In this document: positions 32,120-41,592 of the stretch, piece after piece
Layout of the letters: each line of letters starts with the position of its first letter
How positions within the stretch are numbered: the stretch's first letter is position 1
Virus record (IMG/VR): IMGVR_UViG_3300025849_003570
Location: 1-46,672 of that record
DNA: 46,672 bases
Strand: one strand, 5' to 3'
Origin: a virus
Notes under the pieces: generated by a model
Seen by the model: the letters and a program-made list of their open reading frames with translations, nothing else
Told to the model about the DNA's origin: nothing
Database searches by the model: none
Translations under genes and position numbers: made by a program

Positions 32120-33603
32120 TGTCTATACTAACAAACTATAATGAGGGCGATCTAACTGAATTAAACAAACTAAAATACGTTGGGTTTAGCAGTAGCGGAG
32201 GATCTCCGTTAATTACCAAAAAGATTCCAACCCGTGTAGATGAGCAAGGCCATAGTTCTAATGAGATCAACAGACGAACAGACGATCTAGTAAGAATTAC
32301 CAAGCTTTTAACAACTACCGGAGCTGGTATAAAACACCTTGGTAAAGAGACATTATTATTTTCATCAAAAAAGCCTTCTAATACCATAAGTAGTTTCATA
32401 TCAACTAAGCAACCTAAACCTGTTGGCTCAAATAACCTATCAACCCTTACTGGCCCCAAAGCATTTTCAGACAAACTCAAAAGCGGTTTCAATGACACTA
32501 TAGGGTCTATTACTAAAGATTCAATCATTGGTGCACTTAAACAAGCAGGTAGCTCTGCAGCTCGCTCAGCTCTAGTACTAGCGTCTACTTTAGCTCAAAT
32601 ACCTGTAAACGGAACCGGAACACATTTTGTAAGGGGATTCGCGGGTACTACTTTTCTTGGCGGTAAACTTACAACACAGGGAGGGTATTTAAGTAGCCTT
32701 AAGCTAAATGGAAGTGACGACTCTACTAATGAAACTCAATTTGCAAATTCACCCCATGCTCCTCTAGAAGGGGTCAAAGAAGCATATCAAATAAATGCTC
32801 CCGATACTAAAATTGAAAAAGAAAATAGATTGTTTTTAGGAACTCCTTCAAAAAGAAAAGCTTCAATAATAGATGATCCTGCAGGCAAAACAATGATAGG
32901 AACATTCGATCAGATAAATGCACTTGCACCCTATGATAATAGTGGCTCTGTAAAAGAAGAGGGGACAAACGACCTAATAAAATTTAGATTTAAAGTTATC
33001 ACCCCCGACAGTAAAACGTATCTTCATTTTAGAGCTTATTTAGATTCTTTTGATGATTCATTTACTGGAAATTGGTCAGATTTTAACTATGTAGGCAGAG
33101 GTGAAAACTTTCATACCTATCAGAATTTCAACCGTAGTATCAGTATAGGTTTTAAAATAGCAGCACAGACTAGGTACGAGATGAGACCTCTTTACCAGAA
33201 GATAGTAACTCTTGCTTCAGCAACCGCACCTACATATTCTACTGAAGGATTTATGAGAGGTACCTTAGTACAGGCTACAGTCGGGTCTTACATAAGAGAA
33301 TTACCTGGATTTTTAACAAGTGTGAATTTTAGCTGGGATAAAGAATACCCATGGGAGATAGCATTAGATGGGTCGGATCAACAGGAATTACCAATGATTT
33401 TAAACTGTCAATTACAGTTTACACCGATTCACAAATTTACACCCCAGACTGGTTTATATAATTATATGACTACAGATCAAACTGACAAACCTCGATTTTT
33501 TGCTGATGGTAAACAAATTGATCCTCCAGTCAAATTAGCAAAACCTGAAGATACCACAGTAGATACTGGAAATTCTTCCAACTTACAATTCGGTGCCTTA
33601 TAA
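32119..33603 (+). CDS. Baseplate / tail-tube initiator-type structural protein
   Basis: This 494-residue protein starts at GTG 32119. The N-terminal ~250 residues are Ser/Thr/Gly-rich and low in motif content. The C-terminal part (about 290-460) has strands FRFKVITPDSKTYLHFRAYL, FNRSISIGFKIAAQTRYEMRPLYQK, then RGTLVQATVGSYIRELPGFL and PMILNCQLQFTPIHKF. This ‘tube-like’ beta pattern resembles proteins that cap the baseplate and start the tube (T4 gp48/gp54 type). The assignment is by layout and position between the tape measure and a gp53-like gene. Individual T4 homology is not certain. Confidence 0.6.
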   Translation: MSILTNYNEGDLTELNKLKYVGFSSSGGSPLITKKIPTRVDEQGHSSNEINRRTDDLVRITKLLTTTGAGIKHLGKETLLFSSKKPSNTISSFISTKQPKPVGSNNLSTLTGPKAFSDKLKSGFNDTIGSITKDSIIGALKQAGSSAARSALVLASTLAQIPVNGTGTHFVRGFAGTTFLGGKLTTQGGYLSSLKLNGSDDSTNETQFANSPHAPLEGVKEAYQINAPDTKIEKENRLFLGTPSKRKASIIDDPAGKTMIGTFDQINALAPYDNSGSVKEEGTNDLIKFRFKVITPDSKTYLHFRAYLDSFDDSFTGNWSDFNYVGRGENFHTYQNFNRSISIGFKIAAQTRYEMRPLYQKIVTLASATAPTYSTEGFMRGTLVQATVGSYIRELPGFLTSVNFSWDKEYPWEIALDGSDQQELPMILNCQLQFTPIHKFTPQTGLYNYMTTDQTDKPRFFADGKQIDPPVKLAKPEDTTVDTGNSSNLQFGAL

Positions 33604-33611
33604 GTTATTTT

Positions 33612-33914
33612 ATGGATAGATACAACGACATAGGGCAATTATTTTCAGAATCAGGAACAAGATATAGGAGAAATCCTATATACCCAACTATTCCTCCTAC
33701 CGTAGATGATATTTACATTATTACTACAATAGGAGATAGGTATGATACTTTAGCTTTACAGTTTTATAATGATTCATCCCTTTGGTGGATTATTGCTATG
33801 TCGAATAATTATGAAAAAGCTTCTTTAGCAGTTAAACCCGGGGTACAATTAAGAATACCAGGCGATAAATCAAACGCATTACAGTTATACAGTCAAATAA
33901 ACTCAACAAGATAG
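33612..33914 (+). CDS. gp53: LysM-like baseplate wedge protein (T4 gp53-like)
   Basis: This 100-residue protein carries a LysM-like module: YIITTIGDRYDTLALQFYNDSSLWWIIAMSNNY…VKPGVQLRIP. Here D-x-x-D-T-L-A-x-x-x-Y and the closing L-R-I-P are the usual LysM ends. Baseplate wedge gp53 and the P2 gpX group share this compact module, which attaches parts around the tail tube tip. It is shorter than T4 gp53 (196 residues). It lies directly between two baseplate genes (8 and 1 nt gaps). Confidence 0.75.
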   Translation: MDRYNDIGQLFSESGTRYRRNPIYPTIPPTVDDIYIITTIGDRYDTLALQFYNDSSLWWIIAMSNNYEKASLAVKPGVQLRIPGDKSNALQLYSQINSTR

Positions 33915-33915
33915 T

Positions 33916-36168
33916 ATGTCTTTAGGGTATAAGTCAAAATCAATAGTAGGAGGACCTTTAGAAGAGAAGGTACTTGATCAACTAAGTGCCCGTAAGGCTG
34001 TAATAAAAAAAAGAAATGATAGATCAACTGAAGATCTATTATTCCTTAATAGCACTACCGGCTGGGTTAAAATGACCTCAGCAGTCGATGTTTCTACAGA
34101 AACTGACATTAAGGGGAACCCGGTTTATTCTAATGATACCTCTAAAAAAAATGTACTACTTGGCGGTACTCTAAATAGCGGAAGCATACAAGGCGGTATA
34201 TTTAATGATACCGATAACGCCTATAAGAAGTCCGATATGTTAGGCTATCGCCCGATGGCCGGTATAACAGGTTTTAAAGTAGACTCTAAAAACACTTTTG
34301 GAACACTACGTGTTGCTACTGTAGATTTTAAAGCTAATTCTATTGAACAGTTAGATGATCTTGAACAGTTATTTCTAAGACCAGGATTTAGTGTACTTTT
34401 AGAATGGGGTCATTCTTTGTATTTAGATAACAAGGGCACCTTGGGAAAAACCATAAAAACATTCCCTGACTTCTTTACAGGAAAATCAGCTAAAAAGATT
34501 TACGAGGAAATTGAAAGCCTACAGAAAGGCTCAAATTACAATTATGATGCAATGTACGGTTTTATTAAAAACTTTGCATGGTCTTATAATCTAGATGGCG
34601 GGTATGACTGTAAAGTAGATTTAGTATCTAGAGGTGAATTAATAGAATCCCTTGAAATACTGGTTCCCCCTTCTACTTCTACAAATTCCGTAGACCCAAG
34701 TTATTATAATTCAACTTCCTGGACAACAGCCTTACATTTATTTTTAAATACAATTAAAGAAGTTCCTGCTGAAGTTTTTTTTACTGGAAACGATGCTGAT
34801 ATAAAATCAGCGGACAAAGAATTTAATGATAGGGTTATAGAAGCACTAAAATCAACAGTAGAACCCCTGTGGAATGATTTAAGTAGTCTACTATTTGTTG
34901 AAGGTAGAGAGTTAAACATTAAACAGATTACAATACCAAACCAAGAAGGTAGCGAAGAGAACGTATCATCAGAAAAATACATACAGCTTGGACCGTTACT
35001 TGAACTTATTAATTTAGTATTTTTAATTAACTCGGATAAGGATGATAATAAAATTATAAGGTTTAAGACTGAAAATTTCCTTACCCCTACACCTTTCTTT
35101 ACATTCCCTCAACACTTTGCGTTAGATCCATTTATATGTATAATACCTAAACCTGGAAAACCTCCAGAACCAGAAGATAGTCATGTTGGTTACAATATTG
35201 CACACCAGACAACACCCATCCCGGGGATCAAAGACCAAGCAGGAGATATTATAGGCGGAGAAGAAGAGATTTTAAATATATATTTAAATATCAACTACAT
35301 TCTAGACTGCTTCCAAATTACCTCAGAAAGTAGTGAGAAAACTGTGCTAAACTTTGTTCAAACAATACTAAGAGGGGTGAATGAAAATTTAGGGTATATA
35401 AACGATTTAGATATACATTTTGCAGAGGAAGAATCTAATTACTACATTGTCGATAGAAAGATTACACCTTCAAAGGAGGATTTAGTAGATTCTAACATTG
35501 ATCTAGTAGGTTTAAATAGTATGCTTGAAAATTTATCATTTACCTCAAAAGTTAGTGCAAATATCAGCTCTATGATAGCCATAGGAGCACAAGCCTCTTC
35601 AACTAATGCAGGATTAGATATTTTAAATATACAGACATGGGGATCAGGTCTACAAGATAGGCACTTAAAAACTAAATTTATAGGATCAAAACCTGAAGAG
35701 GAAACTAAGGAGTTAGAAACACCAATTGCGGATATTAAAGGCTTTTTAGATTGGGTTAAGACTGTTAATAGTGCCCAAGATGAACATACCTGTAATATTA
35801 CTCGATCTGATATTGCTAGCAAAATACCAGTTCATAAATTCTTAATGACAAAAGCTTCCCAAATAGAAACTAAATTTGAAGAAACAAATCCCGGAGGACT
35901 AATACCATTTGAATTATCGTTCTCTATGGCAGGAATATCAGGTATAAAAATCGGACAAGCTTTTACTGTACCGGATAGTATTATGCCTAAAAGGTACAGA
36001 GGTACTATTGCATTTTTAGTTACCCATATTGATCATTCTATAAAAAATAATCGCTGGGTTACAGGAATTCAAACACAGATGATTGTTTCTAAAAAATTCG
36101 AAAAAAACAGTAATGATGAAAGCTTAGAAGTAGCTTTTGAAAATATTTTAAAACCAATTACTAGTTAA
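33916..36168 (+). CDS. Baseplate hub-type protein
   Basis: This 750-residue protein has an N-terminal half that includes GYRPMAGITGFKVDSKNTFGTLRVATVDFKANSIEQLDDLEQLF, then LRPGFSVLLEWGHSLYLD. These are strands of the hub (gp27/gpD-like) fold. The C-terminal part reads PFELSFSMAGISGIKIGQAFTVPD, then YRGTIAFLVTHIDHSI and NRWVTGIQTQMIV, a motif set common in phage hub/spike-base proteins. No lysozyme or spike motif is seen, so any tail lysin would be elsewhere. Exact equivalence to a T4 hub gene is inferred. It follows the gp53-like gene by 1 nt. Confidence 0.6.
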   Translation: MSLGYKSKSIVGGPLEEKVLDQLSARKAVIKKRNDRSTEDLLFLNSTTGWVKMTSAVDVSTETDIKGNPVYSNDTSKKNVLLGGTLNSGSIQGGIFNDTDNAYKKSDMLGYRPMAGITGFKVDSKNTFGTLRVATVDFKANSIEQLDDLEQLFLRPGFSVLLEWGHSLYLDNKGTLGKTIKTFPDFFTGKSAKKIYEEIESLQKGSNYNYDAMYGFIKNFAWSYNLDGGYDCKVDLVSRGELIESLEILVPPSTSTNSVDPSYYNSTSWTTALHLFLNTIKEVPAEVFFTGNDADIKSADKEFNDRVIEALKSTVEPLWNDLSSLLFVEGRELNIKQITIPNQEGSEENVSSEKYIQLGPLLELINLVFLINSDKDDNKIIRFKTENFLTPTPFFTFPQHFALDPFICIIPKPGKPPEPEDSHVGYNIAHQTTPIPGIKDQAGDIIGGEEEILNIYLNINYILDCFQITSESSEKTVLNFVQTILRGVNENLGYINDLDIHFAEEESNYYIVDRKITPSKEDLVDSNIDLVGLNSMLENLSFTSKVSANISSMIAIGAQASSTNAGLDILNIQTWGSGLQDRHLKTKFIGSKPEEETKELETPIADIKGFLDWVKTVNSAQDEHTCNITRSDIASKIPVHKFLMTKASQIETKFEETNPGGLIPFELSFSMAGISGIKIGQAFTVPDSIMPKRYRGTIAFLVTHIDHSIKNNRWVTGIQTQMIVSKKFEKNSNDESLEVAFENILKPITS

Positions 36169-36174
36169 TACAGT

Positions 36175-36777
36175 ATGTACCTACCTAAATCAAAATACAG
36201 CAAACCAAAATATACCCAAGGGTATGATTTTAACTTACCCAACGGTAAGCGGTATGTTGGATGGTGCTTTGAGACGTATAAAAAACAAGTATTTACAGGT
36301 AAGGAACCCTCCGATAAAAGTACACTACTGGTACCTGTTACTGAGACTACAAATAAACCTAGTAAGAAACTTATGTTTCAACCCCTTGCATCTACTATTG
36401 TAGATCGAGCAGCTATAGTTAGTAACAGGACAATAGATTCTGTAATTATTCCAAATAGTAAAACAGTAAAACAAGACATACTTGTAGACTCTACTGACAT
36501 AACCAACGGATATTTCCTTAGGTACTTTCTTCAAGATAAAATAACCAGAAATATCATTGAGGTAAAAAACAAGAAGTACATAGAGATGTTGAAAGAATCC
36601 TATACCATAGGGATTACATTAAAGTGGATTATTAAAGCACCTGCCGAAAACATAAAGAGAAACGGGTATACGTATATCGGAGCTTCTCAAAAAAATAAAG
36701 AAGCTGTAGAAGCCGCAGAAAAAACTGTAATAGGAATAAAAAACTTTATAAAATCATACGATCAGTTTGTAAATTAG
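36175..36777 (+). CDS. Hypothetical protein at the end of the tail module
   Basis: This 200-residue protein opens YLPKSKYSKPKYTQGYDFNLPNGKRYVGWCFETYKKQVFTGKEPSD. Later there is a predicted strand-rich middle (ILVDSTDITNGYFLRYFLQDK) and a helical end with YTIGITLKWIIKAPAEN. I do not recognise the family; the sequence looks structural. It lies 6 nt after the hub-type gene and is followed by a 9-bp hairpin before the replication genes. Confidence 0.6.
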   Translation: MYLPKSKYSKPKYTQGYDFNLPNGKRYVGWCFETYKKQVFTGKEPSDKSTLLVPVTETTNKPSKKLMFQPLASTIVDRAAIVSNRTIDSVIIPNSKTVKQDILVDSTDITNGYFLRYFLQDKITRNIIEVKNKKYIEMLKESYTIGITLKWIIKAPAENIKRNGYTYIGASQKNKEAVEAAEKTVIGIKNFIKSYDQFVN

Positions 36778-36781
36778 ATTA

Positions 36782-36803
36782 TTTTCATTATATTTAATGA
36801 AAA
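36782..36803. promoter_or_regulatory. 9-bp inverted repeat before the polymerase gene
   Basis: TTTTCATTA (36782-36790) pairs perfectly with TAATGAAAA (36795-36803) around a 4-nt loop, ending 10 nt before the GTG at 36814. No T run follows, so it is a weak terminator at best. The right arm overlaps the AAAAGG ribosome-binding site, so folding could limit translation of the polymerase. This is inferred. Confidence 0.4.
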
Positions 36804-36813
36804 GGTTATCTAA

Positions 36814-38139
36814 GTGTTTTATATAGTAGAATCAGAAGAGCAATTAACGCTCCTAAAAAATTACGGAAGTAAAGGCGGTTATGTTGAGGTTATATCCTCT
36901 CACGACCTATATCATCCAAAGCTCACCACCACAGTAGCTGTATATATTAAACCTACAGACCATAAGGAGGGTTACATAGTACCAATCAATCATGAAGAGG
37001 GTCTTAATGTAACAAAAGAACGTGTCTCTGATATTCTTTCTGCCTACCGAACACTTTATGTATTAGACAAAAAGAATGCACTCTACCACTTTAATATACA
37101 GCATGCAATAGATCTTTCACTGTTGTATTCCATGGTGAAGTACGAAAGGTTAGAGATACCAACAAAAAATAATACCGTTAATTGGTTTTATAATAAATTC
37201 AGTGAGTTTAAGAATATCAATCACTTAATTCCTATTTCTATACTACATCAAAAATGTGACAATAACTGTACTTACCTAGAAAAGTACTTTAATCTAGAAA
37301 TACCCACGGGGTTTGAGTATTATAATACAACAGCCACAAATGTATTCTTTTTAATAGAGCAAACAGGACTTGGAATACATTACCAAGCATTTAAAGATTT
37401 ACTTTCCCCTCGTCAACCCGAATATAGTATTACAGATAACGTAGTATTCACTTCATACAACCTATATAATGCAACATCCAGACCTACTAATTCCTTTAAC
37501 AGTGTTAATTTTGCTGCAATACCTAAAACTGAAGAACACAGGAAATGCTTCAAACCGCAGAATGATTTCTTTGTTGAGTTTGATTTTGACGGTTATCATC
37601 TCCGTCTTTTATGTGAGCAGATTAACTTCTCTCTAACATCAGAATCAGCACATAAACAATTAGCTAAAAACTATTTTGGAACCGAAGATATCACCGAAGA
37701 GCAATACTTAGAAGCAAAACAAATAAACTTTCAGGCAATTTATGGAAAAATACCTGATCAACATCGAAATTTAGAAATATTCAAACTAATACAGAGGTAT
37801 ATTGACGATATGTGGGAACAGTACGAAAAAACTGGTGTTGTACTCAATGCACATAGCTCAAAACCTTTTACAAAAGCCCTAAAAGACATGCATCCTGCTA
37901 AATTAATGAATTATATGATGCAAAGCTTGGAAACCTCAAGAAATATAGTTATATTAAAGAATGTATTAAGGTACTTAAAGGACAAAAAGACTAAAGTAGC
38001 TTTATATACCTACGATGCAATATTATTTGATTTTAGTAAAGAAGACGGTAAAAATACACTAGAAGACCTAAAACTAATACTAGAAGAAACAAATAAATAT
38101 CCAGTTAAGTTTAAATACAGTCAAAGTTTAGTTTTGTAA
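36814..38139 (+). CDS. Divergent family-A DNA polymerase-like protein
   Basis: This 441-residue protein starts at GTG 36814 with AAAAGG upstream. The three Pol I palm/finger motifs are visible. Motif A is D257-FDGYHLR264 (compare DYSQIELR), motif B is EAK302-QINF306-QAIY310-G, and motif C is TY-D401-A (compare VHDE). Both catalytic Asp residues (257, 401) and the K/F/Y of the O-helix are kept. The Glu of motif A is His262 and the Glu of motif C is Ala402. The N-terminal ~200 residues look like a worn 3'-5' exonuclease domain without its D-x-E motif. T4 itself uses a family-B polymerase (gp43), so this is notable. Confidence 0.7.
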   Translation: MFYIVESEEQLTLLKNYGSKGGYVEVISSHDLYHPKLTTTVAVYIKPTDHKEGYIVPINHEEGLNVTKERVSDILSAYRTLYVLDKKNALYHFNIQHAIDLSLLYSMVKYERLEIPTKNNTVNWFYNKFSEFKNINHLIPISILHQKCDNNCTYLEKYFNLEIPTGFEYYNTTATNVFFLIEQTGLGIHYQAFKDLLSPRQPEYSITDNVVFTSYNLYNATSRPTNSFNSVNFAAIPKTEEHRKCFKPQNDFFVEFDFDGYHLRLLCEQINFSLTSESAHKQLAKNYFGTEDITEEQYLEAKQINFQAIYGKIPDQHRNLEIFKLIQRYIDDMWEQYEKTGVVLNAHSSKPFTKALKDMHPAKLMNYMMQSLETSRNIVILKNVLRYLKDKKTKVALYTYDAILFDFSKEDGKNTLEDLKLILEETNKYPVKFKYSQSLVL

Positions 38140-38148
38140 AACAGTTTA

Positions 38149-38157
38149 ATATTTATA
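38149..38157 (+). promoter_or_regulatory. ATATTTATA box just before 38162
   Basis: ATATTTATA ends 4 nt before the ATG at 38162. This is closer than in the tail genes, so a promoter role is doubtful unless the message is leaderless. Confidence 0.2.
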
Positions 38158-38161
38158 CACA

Positions 38162-38611
38162 ATGCCAAATGTTATAAGCCCTACGTTCGATTACGATATC
38201 GACGATTTATACTTAAGTGAAGATATGAGTAATAAACTGTTCTGTACTTTTTCAACTGAAAATCAGCTGGAGGAAGTACTTTCTACTATAAAGAGTAGGT
38301 ACAAAATTATATATAATAAAATTTTTGTTCTTTATTCAAAAAGTCAAGATGAATACATCTGTACATATAATGTAGATTTTGGAAATGTTTCTAATTTTCT
38401 AGAAAATACAATCTTAGTACATAGAAAAAAAGAATCGAATACTCTTTACACTATAAATGCTCTTAATACCTTAATTAAAGGGTTAAACAACGGACAGCTT
38501 GATTCCTCCTTTAGAGTTAACTGGAGCGACTATACAAACTGTATACTATTAACAAAAGGCCCGGAGTTAAGACGAGTCAACACAAAACTACACCAAATTA
38601 TTGAACTATAG
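38162..38611 (+). CDS. Hypothetical protein in the replication module
   Basis: This 149-residue protein begins PNVISPTFDYDIDDLYLSEDMSNKLFCTF. It has two predicted alpha/beta segments (QLEEVLSTIKSRYKIIYNKIFVLYSKS and NTLIKGLNNGQLDSSFRVNWSDYTNCILLTKG). No motif is recognised. It lies between the Pol A-like gene and the ssDNA-binding gene. A polymerase accessory or regulator is possible but not supported by any motif. Confidence 0.6.
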   Translation: MPNVISPTFDYDIDDLYLSEDMSNKLFCTFSTENQLEEVLSTIKSRYKIIYNKIFVLYSKSQDEYICTYNVDFGNVSNFLENTILVHRKKESNTLYTINALNTLIKGLNNGQLDSSFRVNWSDYTNCILLTKGPELRRVNTKLHQIIEL

Positions 38612-38674
38612 TTGGTAGTTTGATAATAATTTCTTATATTATATTAAAATAAGTTTTAACCTAAATGTTATATT

Positions 38675-39490
38675 ATGGATTTGAATGCTATCAAGGCTAA
38701 GCTAGAGGCCTTAAATAATAATGGTCGTCAAGAAGAAAAGACAGACTATTCCACAATTTTTTGGAAACCCGAATTAGGAAAGCAAACGGTTCGCATCGTT
38801 CCTTCTGCTTTTGATCCTGCATTTCCTTTTAAAGAATTAACTTTCCACTACGGTGTCGGTAGATTTCCGATGGTCGCTTTATCAAACTTTGGTAAGCAAG
38901 ACCCTATTGAAGAGTTTGTTAAGGAATTACGGAAAACTAATGATAAAGACAATTGGTCTCTATCAGGAAAACTGCAACCTAAAACTCGTGTATTTGCTCC
39001 TGTAGTTGTAAGAGGAGAAGAAGATAAAGGAGTTAGACTTTGGGGATTTGGAGTCACCATATATAAAGCTTTATTAGCTTTAGCTGAAGATGAGGACGTA
39101 GGAGACTTTACTGATGTAATGAATGGTTGGGACTTAGTAGTTGAAATGGCTACAGGCAATCCTTACCCAGTTACAACTGTCCGTATCAAACCAAAACAAA
39201 CATCCTTATCGGATAATAACGAATTAGTTGATGCTTGGTTAAAGACTCAACCTAATCCTACAGAAGTACATAGACAATATGATTATGAGTACATTAAAAA
39301 AGCTCTTCAAGAACATCTTACTCCGGGGTCTGCCGACAGTGCTCAACCTACCACATCTACTGGTGATAGTAGTACTAATAGTACTCCAACGAATGCTGTA
39401 ACTCAGAAGAAAACTGATTTCACCTTAGAAACAGCATCCTCTACAGGTAAGACTACTACAGACAGTTTTGACGACTTATTTAGCGAATAA
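38675..39490 (+). CDS. gp32: Single-stranded DNA-binding protein (T4 gp32-like)
   Basis: This 271-residue protein has the gp32-type layout. The N-terminal basic/helical start is DLNAIKAKLEALNNNG. The OB-fold core begins STIFWKPELGKQTVRIVPS and includes FKELTFHYGVG, then RVFAPVVVRGEEDKGVRLWGFGVTIYKAL. A flexible Ser/Thr-rich linker leads to the acidic tail DSFDDLFSE, which recruits partner proteins. The zinc-binding His/Cys motif of T4 gp32 is not seen, as in many distant relatives. It coats replicating ssDNA. Its stop overlaps the uvsX start by 1 nt. Confidence 0.85.
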   Translation: MDLNAIKAKLEALNNNGRQEEKTDYSTIFWKPELGKQTVRIVPSAFDPAFPFKELTFHYGVGRFPMVALSNFGKQDPIEEFVKELRKTNDKDNWSLSGKLQPKTRVFAPVVVRGEEDKGVRLWGFGVTIYKALLALAEDEDVGDFTDVMNGWDLVVEMATGNPYPVTTVRIKPKQTSLSDNNELVDAWLKTQPNPTEVHRQYDYEYIKKALQEHLTPGSADSAQPTTSTGDSSTNSTPTNAVTQKKTDFTLETASSTGKTTTDSFDDLFSE

Positions 39491-40566
39491 TGGCTAAAAG
39501 TAAAGATACTCAAGAAAAAGCAAGCAAAGCAGTTAGAAGTAACTTCAATCTTGGAAATTTTAAAAAGAAAAAAGGTTTTTCACAATCTTCTGTAAAATTT
39601 AAAGAGCAGGGATGGATACCTTTATCGCAAGCATTCCAAGATATTACTTCTTTACCGGGTATACCTACTGGACACATCACCTTATTAAGAGGTCATAGTG
39701 ATACCGGTAAGACAACTGCCCTGCTAGAAGCTGCTGTGAACGCTCAGAAAGCAGGTATACTACCGGTTTTCATTATCTCCGAAATGAAATGGTCTTGGGA
39801 CCATGCTAAAGAGATGGGACTAGAGTTTGATGAAGTAAAAGATGCGAACGGAGTTGTAACAGACTACGAAGGTCATTTCTTATATGCAGATAGAGGTTCA
39901 TTAAATACCATCGAAGAGGTAGCAGTACATATGGCTGATTTAATGGATGAACAGGCTAAAGGTAACCTACCTTTTGATATGTGCTTCTTCTGGGATTCAA
40001 TCGGTTCTATACCTTGTGACCTATCAGTACGTTCTAATAAGAATAATAATGAATGGAATGCAGGCGCAATGTCCACCCAATTTGGTAACAACCTTAATCA
40101 AAAAATTCTACTATCACGTAAAGAAAATTCCCCCTATACCAATACGTTAGTAGCGATTAATAAAGTTTGGACTATGAAACCAGAACATCCTATGGGTATG
40201 CCTAAGTTACAGAATAAAGGAGGTATGTCGATGTGGTATGATGCTACATTGGTAATTACTTTTGGAAATATAACTAATCCTGGTACTTCTAAGATTAAAG
40301 CTGTAAAAGATGGACTTCAAGTTGAATTTGCCAAGAGGACTAATATTCAGATTGAAAAGAACCACATCGGGGGTGTTCAGTCAAGAGGTAAAGTTGTAAT
40401 GACATCGCATGGATTTATACCCGACGATAAAAAAGCTATCGATAAGTATAGGGACACTCATAAAGAGCACTGGTTAAAACTAGTAGGGAGTATAGACTTT
40501 GACTTAATAGAAGAAGGAGACGAACTCGAGGATGTAGCAATTAGTCCGGGGATATTAGATTCATGA
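39490..40566 (+). CDS. uvsX: UvsX/RecA-like recombinase
   Basis: This 358-residue ATPase has the Walker A motif G68-HSDTGKT (68-75), preceded by PGIPTGHITLLRG. The Walker B strand is MCFFWDSIGSI, with the SNKNNNEWNAGAMSTQFG segment typical of UvsX. Later come KGGMSMWYDATLVITFG and GRVVMTSHGFI-type strands. Length is close to T4 UvsX (391). It catalyses strand exchange for recombination-dependent replication and works with the gp32-like protein just upstream. It overlaps the next gene by 4 nt (ATGA). Confidence 0.9.
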   Translation: MAKSKDTQEKASKAVRSNFNLGNFKKKKGFSQSSVKFKEQGWIPLSQAFQDITSLPGIPTGHITLLRGHSDTGKTTALLEAAVNAQKAGILPVFIISEMKWSWDHAKEMGLEFDEVKDANGVVTDYEGHFLYADRGSLNTIEEVAVHMADLMDEQAKGNLPFDMCFFWDSIGSIPCDLSVRSNKNNNEWNAGAMSTQFGNNLNQKILLSRKENSPYTNTLVAINKVWTMKPEHPMGMPKLQNKGGMSMWYDATLVITFGNITNPGTSKIKAVKDGLQVEFAKRTNIQIEKNHIGGVQSRGKVVMTSHGFIPDDKKAIDKYRDTHKEHWLKLVGSIDFDLIEEGDELEDVAISPGILDS

Positions 40567-41585
40567 AGGACTACTCCAAATTAGTAGACAACCTAAAAGA
40601 AAGCCCACCCCGAGAAATAAACGATCACATACTGATTATAGATGCCATGAATATGCTTATTCGTAGTTTCTCACTAATCAAATCTATGAATCCTGAAGGC
40701 CACCACGTTGGTGGTCTGATAGGGTTTTTAAGATCACTCGCTTATGTGACACGTATATTTGACCCAACAAGAGTCGTTGTGGTATGGGACGGTAAAGGAG
40801 GTTCTGCAAATAGAAAGAATATTGATCCAAATTATAAGGCCCAGAGAGCTAATACTAGAATTACTCATTGGGGCCTTTATGATAACAAAGCAGAAGAAAC
40901 GGAAGCTTTAATTGCTCAATTATTTAGAACTCAAGATTATATAGAATTACTACCTGTACAGCAAATAATGATAGAAAAACTAGAAGCTGATGATGTTATT
41001 GCATATCTAGCTAATAAGTTTTCCGTTAATAGTAGAAAATGTACTATAGTATCGTCCGATAAAGACTTCTTGCAACTAGTTAATGAGTATATTGAGGTGT
41101 ATGCACCGGTAAAAAAGAAAGTTTTTACTCATGAGAATATAACTGAGGAGCTACAAGTACCACCTCAAAATTACAACATAGTTAAAGCACTATTAGGTGA
41201 TAACTCAGACAATCTAGCGGGTATTAAAGGTTTGGGTATGAAGACAATAATATCTGCATTCCCAGACCTTCTTAACGATAAAACATCCTCACTAGACTAC
41301 ATATACTCAGTGTGTGAAAAGAATTTAGACGGTAAGAAAATTTTCCCAAAAATCATTCATGAATGGTCTCAAGTAGAAAGAAACTACGAATTAATGAATC
41401 TTCATGAGACAGTGTTGGATGAGAACGAAATTCTTCATATATTTAACGTATTGAAGGAAGAAGTTAGAGGTCTTGAAACAGGTGCTTTCCTCCACATGTT
41501 ACAACACGACAAGATCGAAGGGATAACTAAGAATACAGAATCTTGGTTAGAAAATTTTAGAGGACTAACGGTTATTAAAAAATAG
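40563..41585 (+). CDS. 5'-3' exonuclease (FEN/PIN-type, T4 Rnh-like)
   Basis: This 340-residue protein has the FEN acidic cluster. HILIIDAMNMLIRSF comes first, then VVVVWDGKGGSANRKNIDPNYKAQR, KLEADDVIAYLA and VSSDKDFLQLV. A helix-hairpin-helix-like LLGDNSDNLAGIKGLGMKT follows. These give the Asp residues that bind two metals and the DNA-binding motif after the core. T4 Rnh is 305 residues and removes RNA primers; the same role is expected here, acting at the fork. It lies between the recombinase and helicase genes. Confidence 0.88.
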   Translation: MKDYSKLVDNLKESPPREINDHILIIDAMNMLIRSFSLIKSMNPEGHHVGGLIGFLRSLAYVTRIFDPTRVVVVWDGKGGSANRKNIDPNYKAQRANTRITHWGLYDNKAEETEALIAQLFRTQDYIELLPVQQIMIEKLEADDVIAYLANKFSVNSRKCTIVSSDKDFLQLVNEYIEVYAPVKKKVFTHENITEELQVPPQNYNIVKALLGDNSDNLAGIKGLGMKTIISAFPDLLNDKTSSLDYIYSVCEKNLDGKKIFPKIIHEWSQVERNYELMNLHETVLDENEILHIFNVLKEEVRGLETGAFLHMLQHDKIEGITKNTESWLENFRGLTVIKK

Positions 41586-41592
41586 GTTTTAT

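Noticed and set aside
32136-32528. Reverse frame of 130 codons under the baseplate gene at 32119
   Set aside because: It is antisense to a structural gene in a one-directional module; the sequence is typical of a shadow frame.
35442-35822. Reverse frame of 126 codons under the hub-type gene
   Set aside because: Same reason: no motif, no promoter, and the sense strand is clearly coding.
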